The notes under the pieces are model-generated. The model was not told where the DNA came from. It ran no database searches and saw only the letters and a list, made by a program, of their open reading frames with translations. Source: CBFGWV01 sp965652545 (GTDB lineage: Bacteria; Pseudomonadota; Gammaproteobacteria; Competibacterales; Competibacteraceae). Taken from it: a stretch of 9,962 nt of DNA. Shown one piece after another: positions 1 to 5,694 of the stretch. Numbering within the stretch: position 1 is the stretch's first letter; each line of letters begins with the position of its first letter. The position numbers and the translations under genes were made by a program. The DNA lies in contig CBFGWV010000181.1 of assembly GCA_965652545.1 (NCBI GenBank), forward strand, positions 1-9,962, given 5' to 3'.

Positions 1-39
1 TAAAACCCAAGCTCTTCACGGATTCTGGTCAGGTCGCCC

Positions 40-70
40 AAAAAGCCCCTCTCCCCTCGCGGGAGAGGGG
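40..70 (-). terminator. Probable intrinsic terminator of the btuB-like gene
   Basis: Read on the minus strand, positions 70 to 46 form a perfect 10-bp GC-rich stem (CCCCTCTCCC pairing with GGGAGAGGGG) around a 5-nt loop. It is followed by one C and then five U (plus-strand A40 to A44). This is the classic hairpin plus U-tract layout. It sits about 160 nt beyond the receptor stop codon, with no gene between. The same bases are also one arm of the larger inverted repeat at 45-172, so the terminator role is an inference from shape and position. Confidence 0.6.
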
Positions 71-172
71 TTGGGGAGAGGGGGCTGTCGGGCTCGCCAC
101 CGACATGGGCCTTTCGCCAATCCAATCGGCCCCCTCTCCCCCGGCCCCTCCCCCGCGAGGGGGGAGGGGAGC
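45..172. repeat. Large imperfect inverted repeat, CCCCTCTCCC/GGGAGAGGGG type
   Basis: Two arms of about 40 nt (about 45-85 and 129-170) are near reverse complements of each other, differing at only a few positions, and are separated by about 43 nt. The left arm itself folds into a perfect 10-bp hairpin (46-70). The spacer holds a further 6-bp hairpin, TGTCGG at 86-91 with CCGACA at 100-105. Pyrimidine-rich/purine-rich palindromes of this kind are dispersed between genes in many proteobacterial genomes. Only one complete copy is seen here, so its dispersed nature is recalled rather than shown. The rest of 1-230 shows no gene or RNA that I recognise. Confidence 0.7.
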
Positions 173-230
173 TCCCGTCGTGACTTGACCGGGCACCATG
201 AAGAGCCAAAACCTAAAATTCGTCTCGCAT

Positions 231-2231
231 TCAAAACGTCCATTCCAGGCCAACCACGGTGTAGCGCCCCGGTTGCTCGAAGCCCAGGCCCTCCACGATG
301 GTGCGGTCGAAGAGGTTTTCGATACGGCCGTAGACCGCAATGTCGTTGTGAACCTGCCAGCGTCCCGAGACATCGACGCGTGCGTAGCCGGGCATCTCTT
401 TGTCGCCGTTCCAGCGCAGCCGCGGGCCGGTGGCGAACACCTGCACACCGACGCTCCAGCGGTCGGCGTCGTAGTCGAGGCCGACCGCGCCCTTGTGGCG
501 GGCGATCTGCACGGTGCGTGAGCGCTGCCCGTCGACTTCGTTCCAAGCTTCGGTATACGCGTACTGCCCGCGCAGCGACCAATGCTCGTCCAGCCAGGCC
601 TGGGCCTCGACTTCCACGCCGCGGGTCTGGCCTTTGTCGCGGTTGACGTAGGTGCCGATGTAGTCCGGTGGCAGGCCGGATTCGTAGGCGATGACATCGT
701 CCAGGCGCGTCACCCAGCCGGTCACCGACAGGCTGAGCCGGTCTTCGAACCACCACTGGCGCCAGCCGATCTCCGCGGTCTCGCCGGTTTCCGGCCTCAG
801 GTCCGGGTTGCCGTATTTGGGGTCGAAGAGCTGGGAGAAGGTCGGCGCGTGAAAGCTGGTGCCGACACTGGCGAACAGCGTGGTGGTTTCGGTGGGGTTG
901 AACGCCAGCCCGAGTTTGCCGGTGACCTCGCTGCCGTAGGCTTCGTGGTCGTCGACGCGCAGCCCGGCGGTCAGCTCCCACTGCTCGCTCAGTTCAAGCC
1001 GGTCGTTGGTGTACAGGGAATGGACCGCGGTTGCCGAGCTGGCTTCGCCGTACTTGCCCCATTTCTCGCCTTTCTGGTCGAGGTACTGATAGCCGATCAG
1101 CCAGTCGTTGCGGCGCCCGGCCAGCGTGCCTTCGTTCAACAGCCAGTAGTCGAACTGCAGGTTGCGATTACGGTTGTAGTAAGGGATGCCGTCACCGCGA
1201 TCGTAGACCGGCACTGGCTCGCCGCGGCCGTAGGACGGGCCGCCGTAGTCCAGCACGAAGCCGTCGAACGGCGCTGGCGCGTAGCCGAGCAAGCCGTCGT
1301 CGTCGTCGCGGTTGGCGTTGTATTTGCGCGTGTAGCCCAGGCCGATGTGTTGCGACCACATTTCGGAGAGCATGTGATCGACAGTCAGGCTGCCGATCCA
1401 CTGCTCGTTTTCGTTGAACTGGTTGGGGTCGGGCATCTGGATGGCCCACCAGGGTGTCTCGGGGCTGTCGCGGTCGTAGGACTCGCGCAGCTCGGCAAAC
1501 TCGAAGCGCGTGTCCTGATAGAACAGGCTGCCCTGGACCGACAGGCGGGCGCCCGGCCGGTAGGCGAAGGACAGGCTGGGGCTCAGGTTCTCGTAGGACT
1601 CGTGCTCGTGCACCCCGTCACTGTCGGTCGCGTTCACGCCAACGGTGTAGCTGAAATCCTCCAGCGCACCGCCGAGGCTGGCATAGGCTTTGCGCCAGCC
1701 CAGCGAGCCGGCCTCCACGCCCACCCGCCCCCCGCTGCCGCCACGGCGGGTGGTGATGGCGATGACCCCGGCGCTGGTGTTGGCACCGTACAAGGTGGCC
1801 TGCGGGCCGCGCAGGATCTCGATACGCTCGATCAAACGCGGGTCGAGCTGGCCGAGGACATTCCCGACCCCGCCGGAGAGGCCTTCGTTGATGACCACGC
1901 CGTCGACCACGACCAGAAAATGCCCCTGCCCCATGCCGCGTAGTTTCGGATAGCTGAACTGGCCCGGCCCGCCGGCCTGCTTGAACTCCACGCCCACCGT
2001 GGCACGCAGGATCTCGGTGGTGTCGGTGTAGCCGCCGCGCTCGATGTCCTCGGCCGTGATGACGGTGGCGGAGCTCGATAGCGAGCGCAGCGGGATGGGG
2101 ATCTTGGAGGCACCGACCACCACCTCGGGCAGCTCAAGGGTGTCGGCGGCTGCCGGCCGCGGCAGGGCGGCGGCCAGGGGCAGGACGGTGGCGGCGAGGC
2201 CACGGACGAGAGACAGGCGAAGAGGTGCCAC
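231..2231 (-). CDS. btuB: TonB-dependent outer-membrane receptor, BtuB type (vitamin B12/corrinoid uptake)
   Basis: This outer-membrane gated porin takes up a scarce ligand using energy relayed by TonB. From the GTG at 2231 it is 666 aa. Residues 1-29 are a typical signal peptide (Arg, a hydrophobic Leu/Val/Ala stretch, then Pro-Ala-Ala-Ala). The mature N-terminus DTLELPEVVVGASK holds the TonB box; E. coli BtuB also starts DTL. A plug domain follows at about 45-165 (VITAEDIERGG, LRGMGQGHFLVVVDG, IERIEILRGPQATLYGAN, GVIAITT), then a 22-strand-type barrel ending in the aromatic signal GLEWTF. A GTG in the same frame at 2330 would add 33 residues with no signal-peptide character, so 2231 is preferred; GGAAAG lies 9 nt upstream of it. 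E. coli BtuB is about 614 aa; the extra length lies partly in loops rich in Asp, Gly and Tyr, including four Asp in a row at 309-312. The B12 riboswitch upstream makes corrinoid the likely ligand. No btuCDF genes are in view. Confidence 0.88.
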   Translation of the reverse strand: MAPLRLSLVRGLAATVLPLAAALPRPAAADTLELPEVVVGASKIPIPLRSLSSSATVITAEDIERGGYTDTTEILRATVGVEFKQAGGPGQFSYPKLRGMGQGHFLVVVDGVVINEGLSGGVGNVLGQLDPRLIERIEILRGPQATLYGANTSAGVIAITTRRGGSGGRVGVEAGSLGWRKAYASLGGALEDFSYTVGVNATDSDGVHEHESYENLSPSLSFAYRPGARLSVQGSLFYQDTRFEFAELRESYDRDSPETPWWAIQMPDPNQFNENEQWIGSLTVDHMLSEMWSQHIGLGYTRKYNANRDDDDGLLGYAPAPFDGFVLDYGGPSYGRGEPVPVYDRGDGIPYYNRNRNLQFDYWLLNEGTLAGRRNDWLIGYQYLDQKGEKWGKYGEASSATAVHSLYTNDRLELSEQWELTAGLRVDDHEAYGSEVTGKLGLAFNPTETTTLFASVGTSFHAPTFSQLFDPKYGNPDLRPETGETAEIGWRQWWFEDRLSLSVTGWVTRLDDVIAYESGLPPDYIGTYVNRDKGQTRGVEVEAQAWLDEHWSLRGQYAYTEAWNEVDGQRSRTVQIARHKGAVGLDYDADRWSVGVQVFATGPRLRWNGDKEMPGYARVDVSGRWQVHNDIAVYGRIENLFDRTIVEGLGFEQPGRYTVVGLEWTF

Positions 2232-2382
2232 GATGATCGGCTTTCCGTGTCGGACAGGTTGACCTTGCTGCCGCACGAATCGCCAGTGGCTGGCGCACCC
2301 CGTGCACAGCGACGCACTAAACCGCGTCACCGTGAACGGTTACCGCACCCTGGAGCACCCCGCTCTCAAGGTAGGTGACGCT
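2232..2382 (-). promoter_or_regulatory. Expression platform between the B12 aptamer and the btuB start codon
   Basis: This 151-nt untranslated stretch links the aptamer to the GTG start. It contains two compact hairpins: one at 2326-2343 (ACCGT/ACGGT core extended across one mismatch) and a perfect 6-bp stem with a 3-nt loop at 2281-2295 (CGCCAG/CTGGCG). Neither is followed by a U-tract, so transcription termination looks unlikely and control of translation is inferred. The heptamer ACCTACC of the B12 box recurs on the minus strand at 2376-2370. That could let another RNA segment switch partners, but I cannot fold the region here. Confidence 0.45.
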
Positions 2383-2545
2383 GTCAGTGGTAGGTCTCCT
2401 GGCTCGCCGGTCACCGCCTGTGTTCGCCTTCCCGGACCGTGGGGTCCAGTGGCACCATGAACGCAGGCTCTCGACTTACAGTTGCGGGGGCAGCCCAGGT
2501 CTTTCACCTGGTTCCCTGTTATTCCCACAGTTGGGAACCGCTGAC
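2383..2545 (-). promoter_or_regulatory. Cobalamin (vitamin B12) riboswitch aptamer
   Basis: The minus-strand RNA carries the conserved landmarks of the cobalamin aptamer. The closing P1 stem pairs GTCAGCGGT (2545-2537) with ACCACTGAC (2391-2383), with one mismatch. A GGGAA...GGTG-type segment follows, then GCAACTGTAAGTCGAGAGCCTG-like core sequence, GCCACTGG near 2453, and the hallmark B12 box AGCCAGGAGACCTACC (2404-2389). The order and spacing match the known class. In this class adenosylcobalamin binding represses the downstream gene, here the BtuB-type receptor. The element appears complete. Confidence 0.93.
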
Positions 2546-2553
2546 GTTTTTCG

Positions 2554-2582
2554 AGTGTGCACAACCACCGTCCGCTTGCCAA
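2554..2582 (-). promoter_or_regulatory. Candidate sigma70 promoter of the riboswitch-btuB transcript
   Basis: On the minus strand a -35-like TTGGCA (2582-2577, five of six consensus bases) is followed by a 17-nt spacer and a weak -10 CACACT (2559-2554, three of six). Transcription would start near 2547, almost exactly where the aptamer's P1 stem begins (2545). That placement is the main argument, since the -10 alone is poor. Confidence 0.4.
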
Positions 2583-2628
2583 GAGGGGTTGTGACGCGAT
2601 GTCGGGAACGCGAAGGTCGCTTCGGAAG

Positions 2629-2657
2629 TTGCGAATGAATCTCGTTTGCGCTACTGT
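2629..2657 (+). promoter_or_regulatory. Candidate promoter of the exbB-exbD-exbD-tonB operon
   Basis: TTGCGA (2629-2634, four of six -35 bases), a 17-nt spacer and TACTGT (2652-2657, three of six -10 bases) would place a start near 2664, about 39 nt before the first ATG. It lies outside the riboswitch and points away from it. Both boxes are weak matches. No Fur-box-like A/T-rich palindrome is visible in 2546-2702. Confidence 0.3.
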
Positions 2658-2702
2658 CCGGCCCGTCTACCGCCCCGTTTGTCTGTCAACGAATCGAGTG
2701 CC

Positions 2703-3119
2703 ATGCATCGGCTAATCGCTGTTTTCCTCTCTGGTCTGTTGCCGGCGCTGGCGGCCCAGGCCCAGACCGCCGACACACTGGGCGTCGAGCTCAACAAGCT
2801 CGAACCCCGCGGCGAAGACTGCCGCGCCTACCTCGTGTTCGAGAACACCACCGACATCGCGTTTTCCGCGCTGAAGCTGGACTTGGTGATGTTTGACACC
2901 CAGGGCGTGGTCGCTCGCCGCCTGGCCGTGGATGCCGCGCCCCTGGCCGCCGGCAAGACCAGCCTCAAGGTCTTCGACATGAGCGGGCTGGGCTGCGACG
3001 GGGTGGGGCGTATGCTGCTCAACGACATGCTGGCTTGCGAGGGCCCCGACGGCCCGTTGGCCGACTGTCTGCAAACCGTCAACCCCAGTAGCCGGGCTGA
3101 CGTACCCTTTCTCAAGTAA
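2703..3119 (+). CDS. Small secreted protein of unknown function heading the TonB operon
   Basis: The product is 138 aa from the ATG at 2703. An in-frame upstream start at 2646 would place 19 non-hydrophobic residues before the signal peptide and is rejected. Residues 1-20 form a signal peptide (MHRLIAVFLSGLLPALAAQA), so the mature protein is probably periplasmic. It has four cysteines (40, 98, 112, 122), enough for two disulfides. Alternating hydrophobic segments (RAYLVFENTT, LKLDLVMFDTQGVVARRLAVD, KTSLKVFDMSGLGCDGVGRMLLNDMLACEG) suggest a small beta-sandwich. I recall similar proteins, often annotated only as 'Tat pathway signal' or hypothetical, beside ExbB-ExbD-TonB clusters; this is memory, not a search. 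The N-terminus has no twin arginine. Its stop is 33 nt before exbB, so it is probably co-transcribed. Its function is unknown; an accessory role in the TonB system is only inferred from position. Confidence 0.8.
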   Translation: MHRLIAVFLSGLLPALAAQAQTADTLGVELNKLEPRGEDCRAYLVFENTTDIAFSALKLDLVMFDTQGVVARRLAVDAAPLAAGKTSLKVFDMSGLGCDGVGRMLLNDMLACEGPDGPLADCLQTVNPSSRADVPFLK

Positions 3120-3152
3120 CGGTGCGCGACCACTGGCGAGGCCCCAGGACGC

Positions 3153-3911
3153 ATGGACCCCTCAACGATCACCCCGACTGACGCGCTGACCGACCCCACG
3201 GCGGCGTTGGCGCCGATGGCCCGCCTGCGCGAGCTGCTGGAGGCCGGCGGCCCGGTGGTGCTGATCCTGCTGGCGATGTCGCTGCTGGCGGCCACTGTCA
3301 TCGTGTTCAAACTGCTTCAGTTCCACAGCGCCCGGCTGGGCCGCACCGGCGTGGCCCGGCGCGCACTGGCGATGCACCGCGGCGGTGACACCGCCGGGGC
3401 CTTGCGCATCGCCGAGAGCTCGCCCAACCCGGTGGCCCAGGTCATGGTGGTGGCCTTGCGCGGCCGCCGCCGTGGCGATCTCACCGAAGCGGCGGTGCGC
3501 GAGGAGGTCCTGCGCGTCGGCTCCGACCTGCTGGAGAGCTTGCGCGGACACTTCCGTACCCTGGAGCTGATCGGCTCGCTGGCGCCGTTGTTGGGCTTGT
3601 TCGGCACCGTGCTGGGCATGATCTCCGCGTTCCAGCAGCTTCAGGCGGCGGGCAACCAAGTCAACCCGGCGGTGCTCTCCGGTGGTATCTGGGAGGCCTT
3701 GCTGACCACCGCGGTGGGTCTTGCCGTGGCCATGCCGGTGGTGGCCGTGCTGACCTGGCTGGAGCGTCGCGTCGACCGTCTCGCGCATGAGATGGACAAC
3801 CTCGTCACCCAGGTCTTCACCCCCGACCTGTCCAGCGACAACCCCGCCGAAGCCAACGATCATGCCCGTTTACGCTACGCCAAGCCGCCCGTTTTCGCGA
3901 CTGGCCGATAA
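3153..3911 (+). CDS. exbB: ExbB proton-channel subunit of the TonB motor (MotA/TolQ/ExbB family)
   Basis: ExbB pentamers form the inner-membrane ring around ExbD that turns proton flow into force on TonB. The 252-aa protein has three membrane segments: about 33-56, 138-160 and 178-201. A cytoplasmic helical region lies between the first two. The family signature is clear: GSLAPLLGLFGTVLGMISAFQ in the second segment and LSGGIWEALLTTAVGLAVAMP in the third. By alignment from memory, T152, E181 and T186 correspond to E. coli ExbB T148, E176 and T181, so the pore-lining residues are present. The ATG at 3153 follows AGGA at about 5-nt spacing. It overlaps the next gene by 50 nt. TolQ is less likely given the neighbouring exbD and tonB and the btuB context. 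Confidence 0.93.
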   Translation: MDPSTITPTDALTDPTAALAPMARLRELLEAGGPVVLILLAMSLLAATVIVFKLLQFHSARLGRTGVARRALAMHRGGDTAGALRIAESSPNPVAQVMVVALRGRRRGDLTEAAVREEVLRVGSDLLESLRGHFRTLELIGSLAPLLGLFGTVLGMISAFQQLQAAGNQVNPAVLSGGIWEALLTTAVGLAVAMPVVAVLTWLERRVDRLAHEMDNLVTQVFTPDLSSDNPAEANDHARLRYAKPPVFATGR

Positions 3912-4287
3912 GCCGCGGCGACGGCGTGGCGGGGCGATCAGCCTCACCCCGTTGATCGATGTGGTGTTTATCCTCCTGGTGTTCTTCATGCTCGCCTCCT
4001 CGTTCATGGATTGGCGGCTGATCGAGCTCGATGCACCCGGCCGCAGCGGCGGTCCGCCGTCCATGGACGGCGCACTGCTGGTGGAGGTGCGCGGCGATGG
4101 CCTGCGTCTGGCCGGCGAGCCCTTGAGCCAGGCGGCGCTGCTGGCGCGGGTTCGTGAGCGGCTTCAGGCCGTGCCGGAACAGAAGGTCCTGGTCAAGACC
4201 ACCGATGGCGTAACCCTCCAGCAGGCGGTGTCGGTCGTCGATGCCCTGGCCGCGGCCGGTGTCGTCCAACTGTCGTTGATTCGCTGA
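3862..4287 (+). CDS. exbD: ExbD subunit 1, with the conserved membrane aspartate
   Basis: ExbD is the plug-like partner inside the ExbB ring. Its single transmembrane helix carries the proton-binding aspartate, and its periplasmic domain contacts TonB. The 141-aa protein has a basic cytoplasmic tail (KPRRRRGG), one helix at about 27-48 (ISLTPLIDVVFILLVFFMLASSF) with Asp33 in the PLID motif (E. coli ExbD D25), and a periplasmic domain ending LAAAGVVQLSLIR. The start at 3862 gives the usual family length. Upstream in-frame starts lie deep inside exbB and add residues with no ExbD character. The overlap with exbB is 50 nt, which suggests translational coupling. The gap to the second exbD is 5 nt. 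Confidence 0.9.
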   Translation: MPVYATPSRPFSRLADKPRRRRGGAISLTPLIDVVFILLVFFMLASSFMDWRLIELDAPGRSGGPPSMDGALLVEVRGDGLRLAGEPLSQAALLARVRERLQAVPEQKVLVKTTDGVTLQQAVSVVDALAAAGVVQLSLIR

Positions 4288-4292
4288 ACACC

Positions 4293-4697
4293 ATGCGCTT
4301 CGAGCCCCCGCGCCCGCCGAACCAGGATGAGCGGATTCTGCCGCTGATCAACGTGGTGTTTTTGCTGCTGATCTTCTTCATGCTCGCCGGCCAGCTCGCG
4401 GCGACCGATGTGTTCACCATCGAGCCGCCGCAATCGCTCAGCGAAGGTAAGGGCGACCCGGGCCAGTTGGTGGTGTTGGTGGCCGCCGACGGGCGCCTGG
4501 CGATGGCCGGCGAGGCCATCGATGCGGCGCAATTGCTGCCCCGTTTGAAGGCGGCGCTGGCCGAGGATGCGCAGGTTCGGGTCTACATAAAAGCCGATGC
4601 CGCCGCATCCAGTGTCGAGGTGGTCAAGGTCATGGAGGTGCTGCGCCAGGCCGGTGCCCAGCGGGTGCACTTGATCACCCGGGCTGGCGGTGCATGA
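4293..4697 (+). CDS. exbD: ExbD subunit 2, membrane aspartate replaced by asparagine
   Basis: This is a second ExbD-family protein of 134 aa. It has a short cytoplasmic segment, one membrane helix at about 16-36 (LPLINVVFLLLIFFMLAGQL) and a periplasmic domain. The domain shows the ExbD pattern: LVVLVAADGRLAMAGEAI, VRVYIKADAAASSVEVVKVMEVLRQAGAQRVHLI. The proton-carrying Asp of the PLID/PFID motif is Asn20 here (codon AAC, 4350-4352), while the upstream paralogue keeps Asp. It probably pairs with ExbD 1 as a mixed dimer in one ExbB ring; that is inference. Its stop overlaps the tonB start by 4 nt (ATGA), so the two are likely translationally coupled. Confidence 0.9.
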   Translation: MRFEPPRPPNQDERILPLINVVFLLLIFFMLAGQLAATDVFTIEPPQSLSEGKGDPGQLVVLVAADGRLAMAGEAIDAAQLLPRLKAALAEDAQVRVYIKADAAASSVEVVKVMEVLRQAGAQRVHLITRAGGA

Positions 4698-5608
4698 TCC
4701 GGAGCCGCCTGTCGAACGAGGTGCTGGCCTTGTTGATCGCGTTGTTGCTGCACGCGGGCCTTGCCGCGTTGTATCTGTTGACGCCGGAGGACAGCGGTGC
4801 CCAGGCGGCCGGGCTCGGTGGCCTGTCGATCGCCCTGGGGCCGGCAGGCAGTGCGCCGGGCGCGGCGGTCGAGACGGTCAGCGAGGTGGACACCGTCGAT
4901 GCGGTGGTGGCGGAGAGCGTTGTGCTGGAGACGCCCGTCGATGAGATCGACACCGTAACGCCGGATACGGTGAAAGCGCTGGAGAGCGAGCCCGACACCG
5001 CGGTCGATGCCCAGGAGCCGGACACCCTACCGCCGGAGGACATCGAAACCGTCGAGGCCACGCCGCCGGACACCGTGGCCGCTCAAACCGTCGAAACGGC
5101 CAAACCGGTGGAATCGGAGCCCGTGACCGCCAAACCCGCCCCACCGCCACCCGCACCGGCCCCCCGGTCGCCGGCACCTGCTCCAGCACCGGCGCCGGCA
5201 CCCCCATCCACGGCGCCCGCCGATACACCCGCCCCCGCGGGCAACCAGGGACAGGCCGGCAACCAGGCCACGGGCGAGGCCGGTGACGCCGATGACCGCT
5301 CCGGTGGCGGCAGCCCTGGCGCGGCGGCCGATTATGCCGCCCTCATCAGCGCCTGGCTGGAAAAACACAAGGAGTACCCCCGCCGCGCCCGCCAGCGCAA
5401 CCAGGAGGGGACCGCGCTGCTGTATTTCGTCATCGATCGCCAGGGGCGCATCGTCTCCCACCGGCTGCAACGCAGCAGCGGGCATGAGGCGCTGGACCGC
5501 GAGGTCGAGGCCATGCTGCAACGAGCCCAGCCGTTGCCGGCCATGCCGGCGGACATGCCCGGCGACCGTCTCGAACTCGTCGTGCCGGTGCAATTCCGCC
5601 TGCGCTGA
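4694..5608 (+). CDS. tonB: TonB energy-transducing protein
   Basis: TonB spans the periplasm and pulls on the TonB box of outer-membrane receptors. The 304-aa protein has an N-terminal membrane anchor at about 9-29. His20 in the helix matches the essential His of the SxxxH motif, but the Ser position is Ala16. The periplasmic linker has two parts: an acidic part with six Asp-Thr units (D66 to D126) and a Pro/Ala-rich stretch (147-182), followed by a Gly/Asn/Asp-rich hinge. The C-terminal domain at about 213-304 is canonical (YAALISAWLEKHKEYPRRA, GTALLYFVIDRQGRI, a final VVPVQFRLR strand). It is longer than E. coli TonB (239 aa) because of the linker. It is the last gene of the exb operon, and a btuB-type receptor is its obvious local partner. 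TolA is excluded by the C-terminal domain. Confidence 0.93.
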   Translation: MIRSRLSNEVLALLIALLLHAGLAALYLLTPEDSGAQAAGLGGLSIALGPAGSAPGAAVETVSEVDTVDAVVAESVVLETPVDEIDTVTPDTVKALESEPDTAVDAQEPDTLPPEDIETVEATPPDTVAAQTVETAKPVESEPVTAKPAPPPPAPAPRSPAPAPAPAPAPPSTAPADTPAPAGNQGQAGNQATGEAGDADDRSGGGSPGAAADYAALISAWLEKHKEYPRRARQRNQEGTALLYFVIDRQGRIVSHRLQRSSGHEALDREVEAMLQRAQPLPAMPADMPGDRLELVVPVQFRLR

Positions 5609-5611
5609 GAA

Positions 5612-5639
5612 GTGACTATCTGGATTCAGCACTTACACT
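5612..5639 (+). promoter_or_regulatory. Candidate promoter of the RND adaptor-pump operon
   Basis: GTGACT (5612-5617, four of six -35 bases), a 16-nt spacer and TACACT (5634-5639, four of six -10 bases) would give a start near 5646, about 49 nt before the adaptor ATG. The 86-nt gap after tonB is the only break in an otherwise tightly packed plus strand, so a fresh promoter is plausible. I see no terminator hairpin with a U-tract after tonB, so read-through from the exb operon is also possible. Confidence 0.35.
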
Positions 5640-5694
5640 GCTAAGGGTTGGTCCCTGTCGTCAGCCGCGCCAAACCTTGCCACCCGAGGCCCGC

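Noticed and set aside
45..172. Possible CRISPR-like repeats
   Set aside because: There are only two arms, in inverted rather than direct orientation, with no spacer series and no cas genes.
16..981. Minus- and plus-strand open frames running through the 45-172 repeat
   Set aside because: They translate the palindromic repeat into PSPARGEG-like text, a well-known artefact, and otherwise shadow the receptor gene.
582..1943. 453-codon open frame on the plus strand
   Set aside because: It is antisense to the btuB-like gene, with Val/Ala/Gly-rich composition and no domain. The receptor on the other strand is unmistakable.
2684..2689. Perfect TTGACA on the minus strand as the btuB -35
   Set aside because: No acceptable -10 lies 16-18 nt further on, and transcription would start about 110 nt before the aptamer. 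The pair at 2554-2582 fits better.
2646..2702. Earlier start for the small secreted protein
   Set aside because: It would bury the signal peptide behind 19 polar residues and overlap the candidate promoter. The ATG at 2703 gives a clean N-terminus.
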